A DNA stretch of 64,000 bases from Betaproteobacteria bacterium (GTDB lineage Bacteria; Pseudomonadota; Gammaproteobacteria; Burkholderiales; Thiobacillaceae): assembly GCA_016219425.1 (NCBI GenBank), contig JACRNB010000004.1, positions 1-64,000 of the forward strand, given 5' to 3'. Both the position numbers and the translations under genes were made by a program. The notes beneath the pieces are model-generated. The model was not told where the DNA came from. It did not search any database and saw only the letters and a list, made by a program, of their open reading frames with translations. The first letter of the stretch is position 1. Each line of letters begins with the position of its first letter. Of the stretch, positions 1-9,115 are shown one piece after another.

Positions 1-1361
1 GCGTCCGGCGTGAAGGTCCAGGTGAAGTTGCCGTTGTCGCTGAGCGTGCCGTGGTTTGCCGTCAGGTTGAGCACGGCCATCAGGTCGCCGTCGGCGTCGG
101 TGATGCCCGCGATCAGGGCCGCTGTGGTGAGCAGGTAGGGGACGTCCTCCTGGCCGTCGGGGAGGGGGCCAGGATCTCCTGTCGGGACAACGTTGGCGAT
201 GCCATAGCGCCGGGCGTACACGTTGTAGTGGCTGCCGTCCTGGTCCAAGGACTCCCAACTCACTACGAAGCTGCCGTCCGACAGGGTAGTCAGGCTGGAA
301 TCCCACGGAGAGCCCGAAGTGTAGGTATGGATCCGGAACTCGCCACCCACCACTTGGCCCTGGGCATCGTAGCGCTGGGCGTACACGCCGTAGTCACTGC
401 CGTCCTGGCCGGAGGACGTCCAACTCGCCACAAAACCGCCGTCCGACAGCGCGGTCAGGATGGGGTACCGCTGAGAGTCCGTAGTGTAGGTATTGACCCG
501 GAACTCGCCCCCCGCCGCTTGGCCCTTGGCGTCATAGCGCTGGGCGTACACGCCGTTGCCACTGCCGTCCTGGCCGTAGGAATACCAACTCGCCACAAAA
601 CCGCCACCCAACAGGGCGGTTAGACTGGGGTGCACCTGATCACCCGCAGTGTAAGTATTGACCCGGAACTCGCCACTCACCGCTTGGCTCTGGGCGTCGT
701 AACGCTGGGCGTACACGCCGAAACCGCTGCCGTCCTGGCCGTAGGAATGCCAACTCGCCACAAAGCCGCCATCCGACAGAGCGGTCAGGCTAGGGGCGCT
801 CTGACCGTCCGCAGTGTGGGTATTGACCCGGAACTCGCCACCCACCGCTTGGCTCTGGGCGTTGTAGCGCTGGGCGTACACACCGAAGTCGCTGCCGTCC
901 TGGCTGTAGGAATGCCAACTCGCCACAAAGCCGCCGTCCGACAGGGTGGTCAGGCTGGGGGCGTACTGATCGCTCGTGATATGAGTATTGATCCGGAACT
1001 CCCCCCCCACCATTTGGCTCTGGGCATCGTAGCGCTGAGCGTACACACCGTAGCCGCTGCCGTCCTGGTCGTAGGACTCCCAACTCGCTACAAAGCCCCC
1101 GTCCGGCAGGGCGGTCAGGCTGGGGTCGTACTGAGCATACGTGGTGTAGGCATTGACCCGGAACTCGCCGCCCACCGCCTGATCCTGGGCGTCGTAGCGC
1201 TGGGCGTACACCCCCTCACCGCTGCCGTCCTGATTGAAGGACTGCCAACTCGCCACAAAGCCGCCATCCGACAGGGCGGTCAGACTGGAGTGCAACTGAC
1301 TGCTCCCAGTGTAAGTATTAACCCGAAATTCACTCCCAACAGCGATGAGTTCGTGAGCCAT
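1..1361 (-). CDS. Giant repeat surface protein (adhesin-like), N-terminal part, runs off left edge
   Basis: An open frame runs leftward from an ATG at 1361 to the window edge (453 codons seen, no stop). AAAGAGG lies 8 bases before the ATG. After MAHELIAVG come seven repeats of exactly 55 residues (165 bp), at residues about 14-68, 69-123, 124-178, 179-233, 234-288, 289-343 and 344-398. Each has the pattern VNTYT...SLTALSDGGFVASW, then QDGSG.GVYAQRYDAQ and VGGEF. A linker with EDVPYLLTTA (from residue 405) then leads into a cadherin-like or tandem-95 type module ending DNGNFTWTFTPD at the edge. No signal peptide is seen, which fits export of a large RTX-like protein by type I secretion, but the C-terminus that would prove it is outside. 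Seven equal repeats could form one seven-bladed propeller. It lies downstream of the Slam-like gene on the same strand. The forward-strand frames here are shadows. Confidence 0.8.
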   Translation of the reverse strand, partial: MAHELIAVGSEFRVNTYTGSSQLHSSLTALSDGGFVASWQSFNQDGSGEGVYAQRYDAQDQAVGGEFRVNAYTTYAQYDPSLTALPDGGFVASWESYDQDGSGYGVYAQRYDAQSQMVGGEFRINTHITSDQYAPSLTTLSDGGFVASWHSYSQDGSDFGVYAQRYNAQSQAVGGEFRVNTHTADGQSAPSLTALSDGGFVASWHSYGQDGSGFGVYAQRYDAQSQAVSGEFRVNTYTAGDQVHPSLTALLGGGFVASWYSYGQDGSGNGVYAQRYDAKGQAAGGEFRVNTYTTDSQRYPILTALSDGGFVASWTSSGQDGSDYGVYAQRYDAQGQVVGGEFRIHTYTSGSPWDSSLTTLSDGSFVVSWESLDQDGSHYNVYARRYGIANVVPTGDPGPLPDGQEDVPYLLTTAALIAGITDADGDLMAVLNLTANHGTLSDNGNFTWTFTPD

Positions 1362-1524
1362 GGCGCAGCCTCTTTTTTGGTGTGGTAAATCGGAATGTGT
1401 GAAGGTGAGATAACAGGGGGGCGATGACGCCGTGAGCATTTTCAGGCTCGGTGCGTGTGGTCATCCATGTCGTTGTGAGCCCCTGGCGGCAAAGTGTGGG
1501 TTTATCGAACGGGGGTCTGCACGC

Positions 1525-2910
1525 TCAGTAGATCCAGGTCAGCATCGCCGTGCCCTGGTGGCGGGAATAGTCATACAGCCCCACGTTGGAATCGTTGCGC
1601 GTGTAGGTGTAGCCCAGGGCGGCGGTGAGGCCGGTCTTGCCGATGGGCTTGGAGAGGTTGGCAGTGATGGCGTACTGCCAGTCGCGCCGGGCGTGTTCAC
1701 AACCGTTGCAGGCGCCGGCGAGGAAGGGGTCGGGGATGGCGTACACGGTGCGGGTGACGCCGGGTTGCAGGTAGAGGCTGAACCCTTCCGGCAGGGGAGT
1801 GCTGACCCCCAGGCTGAGACCCTGGCTCTGGTTGTTGAATTGCCGCTCGTAGGCGTGTTCCCGCCCGAAGCGCAGGGTGGGCTGCAACTGTAGGGATTCC
1901 CCCGCCTTGATCCGCGCCCCCGCGGTCACGCCGCTGACTTGCCCGTTGCGGGTGAGGCTGGCAACCCGATGGTATTTGCGGCGCGAGTTGGAGAACCCGC
2001 CCGTGAACTGCACATCCGTGGAGTAGCTGTACTGAAGCTGGGGCGCGATCCCCTTGGAGTGGCTGTAGGGGTCATGGCCGACCACGATGTTGTCGTAGAC
2101 CAGCGGGACGGACAGTACGAACTTGTCCACCGCCACCGTGGGGCCGGTGGAAGCGGAGAGGATGAGCAGGTCGCTGGCCTGCTCCTGGATGTAGTCCAGG
2201 CTGTTGACGCTGACTTCGGACTGCCAGGCGAACTGGTTGTTCACGGTATGCACATGGTTGACGCTCACCACCGCATTCCAGGCGTTGTCGGAACGGTTGG
2301 TGATGGTCTCGGAGGTGGGAGCCACGGTGAGGATGGAGGCGGAACCGGGGCCGGTGTTGACGTTGGAGTCCGACATCATCGCCACCGACAGACGCAGGTG
2401 CAGGGGACGCTGGGCGTCCATCATGCTGAAGAACTTCTGGATGTTGTCGCCCACCTGGGGCGGCGGGTTGCTGGCGATGACCTGATTGAACTGCTCCCGC
2501 GCCAGATCGAAACGCCGTTCCGCCACATAGGCGCGGCCCAGGTCCAGGCGCACCCTGGGCAGGTTGGGGTTGGCCGCCAGCATGGCCTCGAACAGGGCGA
2601 TGGCCTCGGCGGGGCGGTTCAGTTCCATGGCGCAATGGCCGAGCAGAAAGCGCACATCCTGGTCGGCGGGGGAGTCCACCAGGGCCAGCTTGAGGATCTC
2701 GTAGGCCTCGGTGAACTTGCCTGCATTCATGAGGAACACGGCGCGTTTGCGGGCGGTGAGGGAGGTGGGTGTGGCAGGGCGAGCGGATGCGCCAACCGTG
2801 GCCAAAGGAACCTGTTGAGCGGCAACGGGAAATGCCTGCATGCAGGCAAAAAAGAAAAACAGGGGGGAAACGTACTTCACTCGCCCTGGCAGGATGCGCC
2901 CGTAACTCAC
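1525..2910 (-). CDS. TPR plus outer-membrane beta-barrel protein, Slam/DUF560-like (type XI secretion)
   Basis: The 461-residue protein starts with a signal peptide (FFFFACMQAFPVAAQ). TPR-like helices follow at about residues 50-165 (KRAVFLMNAGKFTEAYEI; RVRLDLGRAYVAERRFDLA; then NPPPQVGDNIQKFF). From DSNVNTG (about 181) to the end there are alternating strands typical of an outer-membrane barrel, and the last residue is aromatic (TWIY). TPR, the NPPP..V..NI hinge and the DSNVN entry into the barrel are the layout of the Slam (surface lipoprotein assembly modifier, DUF560) family, which moves surface proteins with TbpB-like barrels across the outer membrane. The gene just upstream encodes such a protein, 45 bases away. 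The frame opens with GTG at 2910; an internal GTG at 2880 gives a neater signal peptide (VKYVSPLFFFF) and has AGGGCGA just before it, so the true start may be 2880. Family assignment is from motif recall, not a search. Confidence 0.72.
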   Translation of the reverse strand: MSYGRILPGRVKYVSPLFFFFACMQAFPVAAQQVPLATVGASARPATPTSLTARKRAVFLMNAGKFTEAYEILKLALVDSPADQDVRFLLGHCAMELNRPAEAIALFEAMLAANPNLPRVRLDLGRAYVAERRFDLAREQFNQVIASNPPPQVGDNIQKFFSMMDAQRPLHLRLSVAMMSDSNVNTGPGSASILTVAPTSETITNRSDNAWNAVVSVNHVHTVNNQFAWQSEVSVNSLDYIQEQASDLLILSASTGPTVAVDKFVLSVPLVYDNIVVGHDPYSHSKGIAPQLQYSYSTDVQFTGGFSNSRRKYHRVASLTRNGQVSGVTAGARIKAGESLQLQPTLRFGREHAYERQFNNQSQGLSLGVSTPLPEGFSLYLQPGVTRTVYAIPDPFLAGACNGCEHARRDWQYAITANLSKPIGKTGLTAALGYTYTRNDSNVGLYDYSRHQGTAMLTWIY

Positions 2911-2955
2911 TGATTATGTGTGCTGATGTAAACGAGGGGGATTAAATCACGGCGG

Positions 2956-5900
2956 CTAGCGCTTTCCTACAAAAATGCCGACGCCCTTATCCGATCCCTT
3001 GTCGATGTACCAGTTGCCGCCGGCTTCTTGAGCCTGGGGGCCGAAGAACGCGCCATTCACCTTGCCGCCACCTCCCGTGACGGTAGTGGCGAGGCCCGTA
3101 AAGGGCAAGCCGGGGGAACCGGTATTGATTGAATGGGCGCCTGTATAGCTCGCCGAGGCCCAGGATGACCCGCTGCTGTTGTTCAAGGCAAGGTTCAGAC
3201 TGGTGATTTGCTGAGTGCCAAAATTGACGCCCATGTTGAACGTTCCCTGAACAAAGCCCGCTCCCGTGGCCTGCCCCATGGCAAGACCGCTATATGTGAC
3301 GGAGCCAAGTGGTTGGATGTTGGTGGAATAGTTGGCATTGGGTGTTGGGTTGCCTGCTACCCACATGGAGGCAGGGCTTACTGTGCGGTTGCGATCGCTT
3401 GTGGTCTGGTCATAGTCATGCCCCCAAAATCCCCAGGTTGTGTAGCTGTAATTGGTGTCTGCAGAACTGTTGACTTGCTTGATGGCCTCGGGAGCCGCCG
3501 CAATAAAGGTGGGGGTGTCGTTGGTCAATCCGCTGTCTTTTACGATGGCAAAGGCATGGGCATTGACATAAGCGGTATCTGTCCCGGTATTCAAATTGAT
3601 GGTGGGGGTATTGCTCCCTGTGCCGGTGCCATCGGCTTTTTTGTCGGTGGTAATGGTTCCCGTGGGCGTTCCCGTGAGTGTGTTTCCAGTGGTCCCTGGG
3701 AGATTGATTTGAACGTCGTCGAGACTCTGGTTCACAAACAGATCGGCGCTGCCCGAGGTGGTGCGGGTTGCGACGACGGCGGTGGCAAAACCCTTCCAGG
3801 TTTCCGCCCCGGTTGGAGTAGGCCCTGTGACCGAATTGGAGGAGCGCATCCCGGTAATTGCTGCGCTGGCTCCAGTGGCCGGGGCGTCATTGACTGTGTT
3901 GTCCTGCCAGTTCATGCCGAATACGCCACCGATGCCTGACGGCATGCCCGAGTTGGAGCCATACATGACCAATTTTGTTTTACTGGTGTCGCTCAGATAT
4001 CGGGGTGTGGAAACGTCGTTGTATAGGTTGTCTGTTTTTACGATGTAATCACCATTGATCTCGAAATTGTTGCCCAAGCTGCCTACAAAAATGCCCATGC
4101 CGCCGTTGCCAATACCCGGGAGAATGTCGTAGCCGTAGACCTGATTGGTCGCCCAGTTGACATACATGCGGCCAGGGAAATTGCCGCTGCTGCCTGTTTT
4201 CGTGCTGCGATAACTCTGACCGTCGTAGAGAGTGGATTGGTGGAAATCAAAACTGGTGACGCCTGTTGTTGGTTTTGTGGTGCTGCGAATTCCGTAATAG
4301 CCCTCCACCACGGCATTATTGACGGCGTTAGTCAGGAAGTAGCGGTAGAAATCCTTTTCCTGGGTGTACTGGATATAGGAGCCAGTGGTTTTGAAATCGA
4401 TACTGGCATAGCTGGTGGTGTTGTAATTGATCTGGAAGGAGCTGTCGGAACCATTTAAATCCCATTGCCTGTAGTTCTTGCCAGAAACCAAGCCTACGTT
4501 TGTGGTGTCGCCTGTGGTGAATGAACCAAGGGCCTGAGGCACCAGAAATGAAGCCTTGAGACGTTGGGCATTGGCGCTGTCTGTGTAGTTCTCTACCATG
4601 ACCGAGAGCGGATTGTCGGTGGAGTAAACGCCGGAGGTGTTCATGTCCGACAGCACCCCTGCGCCCCAATCCAGCCCGGTACGGTCCTTGCCGGAAAATA
4701 TGCCGAAAACCTGCTCAGTGCCGGTCATGGTCATGCCCCAGCGCCCCCCGGTTTCCTGGGCGGAGGAGCCGTAGAACTTGCCAACCACTTCGGCAGTGGT
4801 GTAGCCGCTACCACTCGGGCCAGTCAGACCAGTGAAGCTGTAGGCGTTGGACAAAACCCATGAGTTGTTGACAAATTCGAACCCGGAGGCTGACAGGTTG
4901 TTGGTTGCCTTTTCCGGGGTCAGGTTGCTGATTCGGCCAGTTATCTTGCCAGGTCCGCCTGTTCCGAAATCCACCTTGAGGTCAAACAGCCCGGAGATGT
5001 AATCGACGCCTCCGGTGCCTGTAATGATCAGACCGGTGGCAAAGCCCGAGTACGACACGGAACCCAGGGCGTTGGTGATGTTAGGGCTGCTGGTGACCGC
5101 TCCCGCCACCCAGTTGGACATGGGCATGACGGTCTTGCTGCTGGTGTCTCCAGACCAGGAGCCGACATAGTGGTACGCCAGCTTTCCCATGTATTTGTTC
5201 AGCACCGAGGAATGCATGGTTTCCCAGTCCGTGTAGGTGCTGCGGGTGGAGTAATAGAAGAGATTGGCGCCCCCATCCGTGACTTTGGAAGCGCCGAAGG
5301 CACTGGTGGCGAGGAAGGCGTTGGGGTCCGTATCCGTGTTGGCGAAGGAATCGCCAATGCCATTCGTGAAGGAACCGGTCACCTTGCCCGTGGAGGGGGT
5401 GAGGGTGATGGAGGTTGTGCCATTGCTGGTACTGAGCGTGCCGGTGCTGCGGTTCTTGATCAGATTGCTGCTGAAGCCTTCCCAAAGGGTGTTGTCACCG
5501 GGGGTGACCTGGCTTTGGTAGATCGAAGCGCCGTTGGTATGCCCGGCCAGCACGCCCTGGCCTGTGGTACTGACGGCGCCGCTGGCATTGTGTCCTTCCA
5601 CGTTGAAGGAGCCGCCGAGGACGTTGGCGCTGGAACCAAAGAGCTCAAGGCTCATGCCGGAGGTGGTGACCCAATTCCAGTTGCTGGTGGTGCTTCCGGT
5701 ATTGCCCTGTTTTTCCCAGGCCTGGGCGTTGATGGACGTGTTGCTGCGGTCCAGGCTGCCCAGGGTGAGCGGGATGGAGTCGCCGTTCGGATTGATGCGC
5801 GTAGGCATGAATACCTTGTTGGTGGCGAAATCCACGGTGAGTTGGCTGCTGTTGGTGAACGGTTTGTTGTCGTTTGTATTCGTGTTGCTGTCGGTGGCCA

Positions 5901-7641
5901 GGATGTCGATGAAGTAGGTTCTCTGGCCGCTGCTGAGTAGCTGGCTGGTGCTGGTGCGGTTGCCGCCGTAGGCGATCAGGTTGACGTCGCTGGAGGTGGC
6001 GGCGGCCTTGTTGGTGTACGTCAGGTGGAACGCGTCCGTGCCCTGAGCGTAGGCGCTGCCGTCTGCGGAGCCGCTGACGTCGGACCAGATGGACTGGTTG
6101 TAGTAGTAGTACTCGGTGCTGCTTCCGGTTTTTGCGCGGTATTCCAGTTGGCCGGGGGCATAGCCATCCCGTTTCAGCCGGAAGATCAGATCCGCCACGC
6201 TGAGGCTGCCGTTGCGGTTGTCGGTGGCGTAACTGTTGGTTCCGCTTTTGAAGTTGCTGCCGAAGGTGCCGTTCCAGTTGTAGGGGGCGCTGAACGCGTT
6301 GGCATCCGTAGTGGTCGTGGTGACTGTGGTGGTGTTAGTGGTGGCTTGGGTGCGCAGGATGTCCTGGTTGGAGGTGTTGTTGGCCGTAGTGATCAGCGTG
6401 GCAGGGGGCGGGAGCGCGCCCGGTTCCGTTGCGCCGAAGAAATTGTTTGGCGGGGGCGGGGGGGGGGCTGCGGCGCCGGTGGCTGGCGCGTTGCTCATGG
6501 AGTCGGCAAAAACAATGGGGTCGAGCAGTGAATTGCTCAGCCCTGAAGGTTGGTCGGGCGCTGAAGCGCCCTCACTCCGTGCGGGAGCCGAGAGTTCCCG
6601 TCCCCGAGGCCGGGTGTCCGGGAGGTCTCCGGTGGCGGCATCGGTCCCGGTATCGGCGGGTTTTCCTACTCCCGTTGGAGCGTTCTCTGTCCTTTCGTTG
6701 ATGTTGGGGGCGGCAGTTTGAGGCTTGCGCTCTTTGGGGCCGGGCGGGGCGTCTACATCCCCAGCAGCGCCGCTGGGCTTGGTTTCAGGTGATTTTGCTG
6801 CCGCGTTGTCGCCCGTCTTTCCCTCTGCGGGTTTGTTGCCTGCCGCCGGCTCGTTGGGCTTGGGGGCGCCGCCTTGCTCTGCGCCGGATTTTCCGGGGTC
6901 ATTGGCTGGCGGAGGCGGCTCCAGCTTGCTGGTCTCACCCTGGTCGCTCATGCCCAGGGCATTGAGCTGTTTTTTGAGGCTGCCAGCTTCCTTGTCTTCC
7001 TGTCTCTTTTCGGGGGCGTCGCCCGAGGCCAGCGATGCGAGTTTTTTCTTGGTCTGATCGCCGCCGCCCTGCTGACCGCCGATGCTCTGGTCCTTTTTAT
7101 CCTGGGCGCCCACCAGGGTTTCCGAGGACTTGCGGGCGTCTTCCTTGACCTCTTTCTTCATTTCCTGGACGGCTTGTTTGCCGCCGCCGGGGGCGATGTC
7201 CACTGGCGGCATCATGCGTTCCATGCCCTTGGCCAGCTTGAAATCCGGATCGAGTTTTCCGGCTTCCTTGAACAGGGTGGCGGCCTGGGCAAACTGACCC
7301 TGGTCGGCCTTGTCGAGGCCCTTGGCAAAGGCGAGGAAGGCCTGGGGATTGGTGGTCTGGGGCTTTTCCAGTTCCGTGCGGATCTTGGGAGGCAATTCAT
7401 CCACCTTGACGCCAAGATGCTGGAGGGCGGCGAAGACCATGTCTTTCTGAAGCTTGTGGAAACTCCCCATGGGGCTTTGGCGCGACTGGTTGCCCAGGGC
7501 GTTGCCGGAGACGGCATCCATGGTGATGCTGTTGACGGAAAGGGTCTGCGCCCCCGCATCCGCGGACAGCCATGCAGCCAGAGCGAAGGCGAGCGGGCGC
7601 AGAGGGGGGAGATGGAAGGGGGCGTTTTGCTCAGTTGCCAT
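2956..7641 (-). CDS. Large secreted protein with TbpB-like barrel motifs, probable Slam cargo
   Basis: The 1561-residue protein has a signal-like N-terminus (PLAFALAAWLSADAGAQ, residues 16-32) with no lipobox cysteine. Residues 32-146 resemble the C-terminal half of CsgG-like/TPR proteins (LGVKV..LPP, QTTNPQAFLAFAKGLD, KEAGKLDPDF). Residues about 150-390 are a charged, then Pro/Ala-rich, low-complexity linker. The rest is beta-rich with two related modules: WVAG...LGSVSYSGFATG...DLKVDFGTG (from about 837) ending GKFYGSSAQETGGRWG (about 951), and WVAG...LGSVTYSGLAMG...NMGVNFGTQ (from about 1423) ending GAFFGPQAQEAGGNW (about 1530) and VGIFVGKR at the C-terminus. The G.F(Y/F)G..AQE.GG motif is the mark of TbpB/FHbp-type barrels, the usual cargo of Slam proteins. 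The ATG overlaps the end of the upstream gene by 11 bases, with AGGACG before it. Cargo status is inference. Confidence 0.75.
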   Translation of the reverse strand: MATEQNAPFHLPPLRPLAFALAAWLSADAGAQTLSVNSITMDAVSGNALGNQSRQSPMGSFHKLQKDMVFAALQHLGVKVDELPPKIRTELEKPQTTNPQAFLAFAKGLDKADQGQFAQAATLFKEAGKLDPDFKLAKGMERMMPPVDIAPGGGKQAVQEMKKEVKEDARKSSETLVGAQDKKDQSIGGQQGGGDQTKKKLASLASGDAPEKRQEDKEAGSLKKQLNALGMSDQGETSKLEPPPPANDPGKSGAEQGGAPKPNEPAAGNKPAEGKTGDNAAAKSPETKPSGAAGDVDAPPGPKERKPQTAAPNINERTENAPTGVGKPADTGTDAATGDLPDTRPRGRELSAPARSEGASAPDQPSGLSNSLLDPIVFADSMSNAPATGAAAPPPPPPNNFFGATEPGALPPPATLITTANNTSNQDILRTQATTNTTTVTTTTTDANAFSAPYNWNGTFGSNFKSGTNSYATDNRNGSLSVADLIFRLKRDGYAPGQLEYRAKTGSSTEYYYYNQSIWSDVSGSADGSAYAQGTDAFHLTYTNKAAATSSDVNLIAYGGNRTSTSQLLSSGQRTYFIDILATDSNTNTNDNKPFTNSSQLTVDFATNKVFMPTRINPNGDSIPLTLGSLDRSNTSINAQAWEKQGNTGSTTSNWNWVTTSGMSLELFGSSANVLGGSFNVEGHNASGAVSTTGQGVLAGHTNGASIYQSQVTPGDNTLWEGFSSNLIKNRSTGTLSTSNGTTSITLTPSTGKVTGSFTNGIGDSFANTDTDPNAFLATSAFGASKVTDGGANLFYYSTRSTYTDWETMHSSVLNKYMGKLAYHYVGSWSGDTSSKTVMPMSNWVAGAVTSSPNITNALGSVSYSGFATGLIITGTGGVDYISGLFDLKVDFGTGGPGKITGRISNLTPEKATNNLSASGFEFVNNSWVLSNAYSFTGLTGPSGSGYTTAEVVGKFYGSSAQETGGRWGMTMTGTEQVFGIFSGKDRTGLDWGAGVLSDMNTSGVYSTDNPLSVMVENYTDSANAQRLKASFLVPQALGSFTTGDTTNVGLVSGKNYRQWDLNGSDSSFQINYNTTSYASIDFKTTGSYIQYTQEKDFYRYFLTNAVNNAVVEGYYGIRSTTKPTTGVTSFDFHQSTLYDGQSYRSTKTGSSGNFPGRMYVNWATNQVYGYDILPGIGNGGMGIFVGSLGNNFEINGDYIVKTDNLYNDVSTPRYLSDTSKTKLVMYGSNSGMPSGIGGVFGMNWQDNTVNDAPATGASAAITGMRSSNSVTGPTPTGAETWKGFATAVVATRTTSGSADLFVNQSLDDVQINLPGTTGNTLTGTPTGTITTDKKADGTGTGSNTPTINLNTGTDTAYVNAHAFAIVKDSGLTNDTPTFIAAAPEAIKQVNSSADTNYSYTTWGFWGHDYDQTTSDRNRTVSPASMWVAGNPTPNANYSTNIQPLGSVTYSGLAMGQATGAGFVQGTFNMGVNFGTQQITSLNLALNNSSGSSWASASYTGAHSINTGSPGLPFTGLATTVTGGGGKVNGAFFGPQAQEAGGNWYIDKGSDKGVGIFVGKR

Positions 7642-8959
7642 CGTCCTGCACCTTGTAATCGCCGATCAGCAATTTCTCCGCCCGCAACATGCGCCCGGCG
7701 CGCACGGAGCTTTGCGCGTCCACCAGTCCGCTTTGGGACAGGGCGATCTCATCCGCCAGCATTTGTAGTTTGGAGCGTTCCAGCACGCGCAGGTTGGGCA
7801 CCTTGCTGAGGTCTGAAATCATCATGGCGGCCAGCCCTTTGGAGAGGATGGCCTGGTTGGCGTCGCCCCGGTTGGCGAAAGGCAGAACGGCTACGGTGCC
7901 GGGCTCGGGTGCGGCCTGGCTGAGGGTGGATTCCAGCTTGAGCGCCTTTTCCACTTCGGCGCGCATTTCCTGATTGATCAGCAGGGTGAGGCGCTCCGGT
8001 ACGCCCTTGGTCGCCGCGCCATTGGGGTCGGTCTTGATGAATTGCTGCCACTGGCGAATGGTTTCGAAGTGTTCGCCGCGCTCCAGGGCAATGGCGCCCA
8101 GGTAGTAGGCCGTCTGGGCATTGCCGGGGAAGGCGGTCTGAATCTGGAGCAGGCGGTTGCGGGCCTGCTCTACCTGGCCTTTGTCAAAGGCCACCACGGC
8201 CTCGCGCAGGGCTTCCCCCTCCGGGCTGGTGAGGAAGGTCAGGTCTACCTCGATCTCCGGGCTGAACCGGTCGATGCGGGCGCCTTCTTCATAGAGGCGC
8301 AGCATGTTGCCGGCAGAGAGGGAGACCGCTTCGCCGACCTTGCCCTTCCAGGCGGCGTCCACGCTCCAGTCCTGGCTGGCGCTGTTGAGGCGGAACTGGG
8401 CCTCTTTTTCCTTGGCGTCCCAGGCGCGCCAGTTGTTGAAGGCGTAGACGGTGAGGCCGGGGCGGTCGCCGGGGACAATCACGCCCAATTTGCCTTCGCC
8501 CGCTGCCAGGACGCCGAAGGGGGTTTCCAGGCGACCCTGCCCTTGGGCGTTAGGTGCGGCATAGAGGGTGACGGCGCCCTCCCAAATCTGCACCAACCAG
8601 TTGGCATCCGCCTGCTCCGAGACAGCCAGGGTGGAGCCTTCGCCGATGTGGAGCGCATCTCCGTTGGGCAGTTTCAGGCGCAGGCGCGCGTCTGCGGGGG
8701 TATGGATGACATCATCCAGGCCAAAGGTCTGGTTCTCGCGTACCGGGAAGGCTGTCCGTCCGCGCACGAGCAGCGGCGTTCCCACCATCAACTGGGTCTT
8801 GGCCAGCACCTTGCCGGGTTCCTCAGCGAGGGGGGCGGCGCTGATTTCCTTCGGGATGAACGGCTTCTCCCCCATGTCCGACCACGCCGGGGCGATGAGG
8901 CACAGCGACAACATCCCTGCGAGCAAATGGCGCGTAACGCTGTAAAAATGAGATAACAC
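7631..8959 (-). CDS. FecR-domain, TPR and truncated CsgG-like envelope protein
   Basis: Numbered from a GTG at 8971, the frame has 446 codons; GTG at 8959 (residue 5) is preferred because GGAG lies six bases before it. A signal peptide ends near APAWSD (about residue 31). A FecR-like region covers about 55-160 (VGTPLLVRGR...FGLDDVIHTPADARLRLKLPNG, then GRLETPFGVLAAGEGKLGVIV), a TPR-like stretch 255-320, and a CsgG/TolB-N-like region from VAVLPFANRGD (360) through NLRVLERSKLQ to GDYKVQDDGN, where it stops. Relatives continue past this point with a strand and a D(V/L)ETG segment; here that continuation appears at the start of the next gene. The 16153-16836 protein shows the uninterrupted version (VFGDFTLFGGVLRVDVRV). 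The gene is first in the leftward set, divergent from the FHA-cyclase gene. Confidence 0.75.
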   Translation of the reverse strand: MLSHFYSVTRHLLAGMLSLCLIAPAWSDMGEKPFIPKEISAAPLAEEPGKVLAKTQLMVGTPLLVRGRTAFPVRENQTFGLDDVIHTPADARLRLKLPNGDALHIGEGSTLAVSEQADANWLVQIWEGAVTLYAAPNAQGQGRLETPFGVLAAGEGKLGVIVPGDRPGLTVYAFNNWRAWDAKEKEAQFRLNSASQDWSVDAAWKGKVGEAVSLSAGNMLRLYEEGARIDRFSPEIEVDLTFLTSPEGEALREAVVAFDKGQVEQARNRLLQIQTAFPGNAQTAYYLGAIALERGEHFETIRQWQQFIKTDPNGAATKGVPERLTLLINQEMRAEVEKALKLESTLSQAAPEPGTVAVLPFANRGDANQAILSKGLAAMMISDLSKVPNLRVLERSKLQMLADEIALSQSGLVDAQSSVRAGRMLRAEKLLIGDYKVQDDGN

Positions 8960-9115
8960 GGGGCGCTCCACACGGGTTCAGACTGATGCGCTCGGACAGA
9001 CCAACGCCAGATTCGGCTTCCTTTCCAGCGTGGCTAAAATTTACCATGCGCCGCAAGCGCTCCGATGTGACGAGTAGCACTGGAAATACGAAGTATTCAT
9101 CTGGATGGAGAAGGC

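Noticed and set aside
165-1322. CRISPR-like or satellite array
   Set aside because: The 165-bp units are contiguous, in frame, and vary at codon positions as coding repeats do; there are no spacers.
51-1388. Two forward-strand frames of 190 and 252 codons with repetitive products
   Set aside because: They mirror the minus-strand repeat protein; the minus frame has a start with ribosome binding site and a known repeat-protein pattern, while the forward products are antisense echoes of the same 165-bp repeats.
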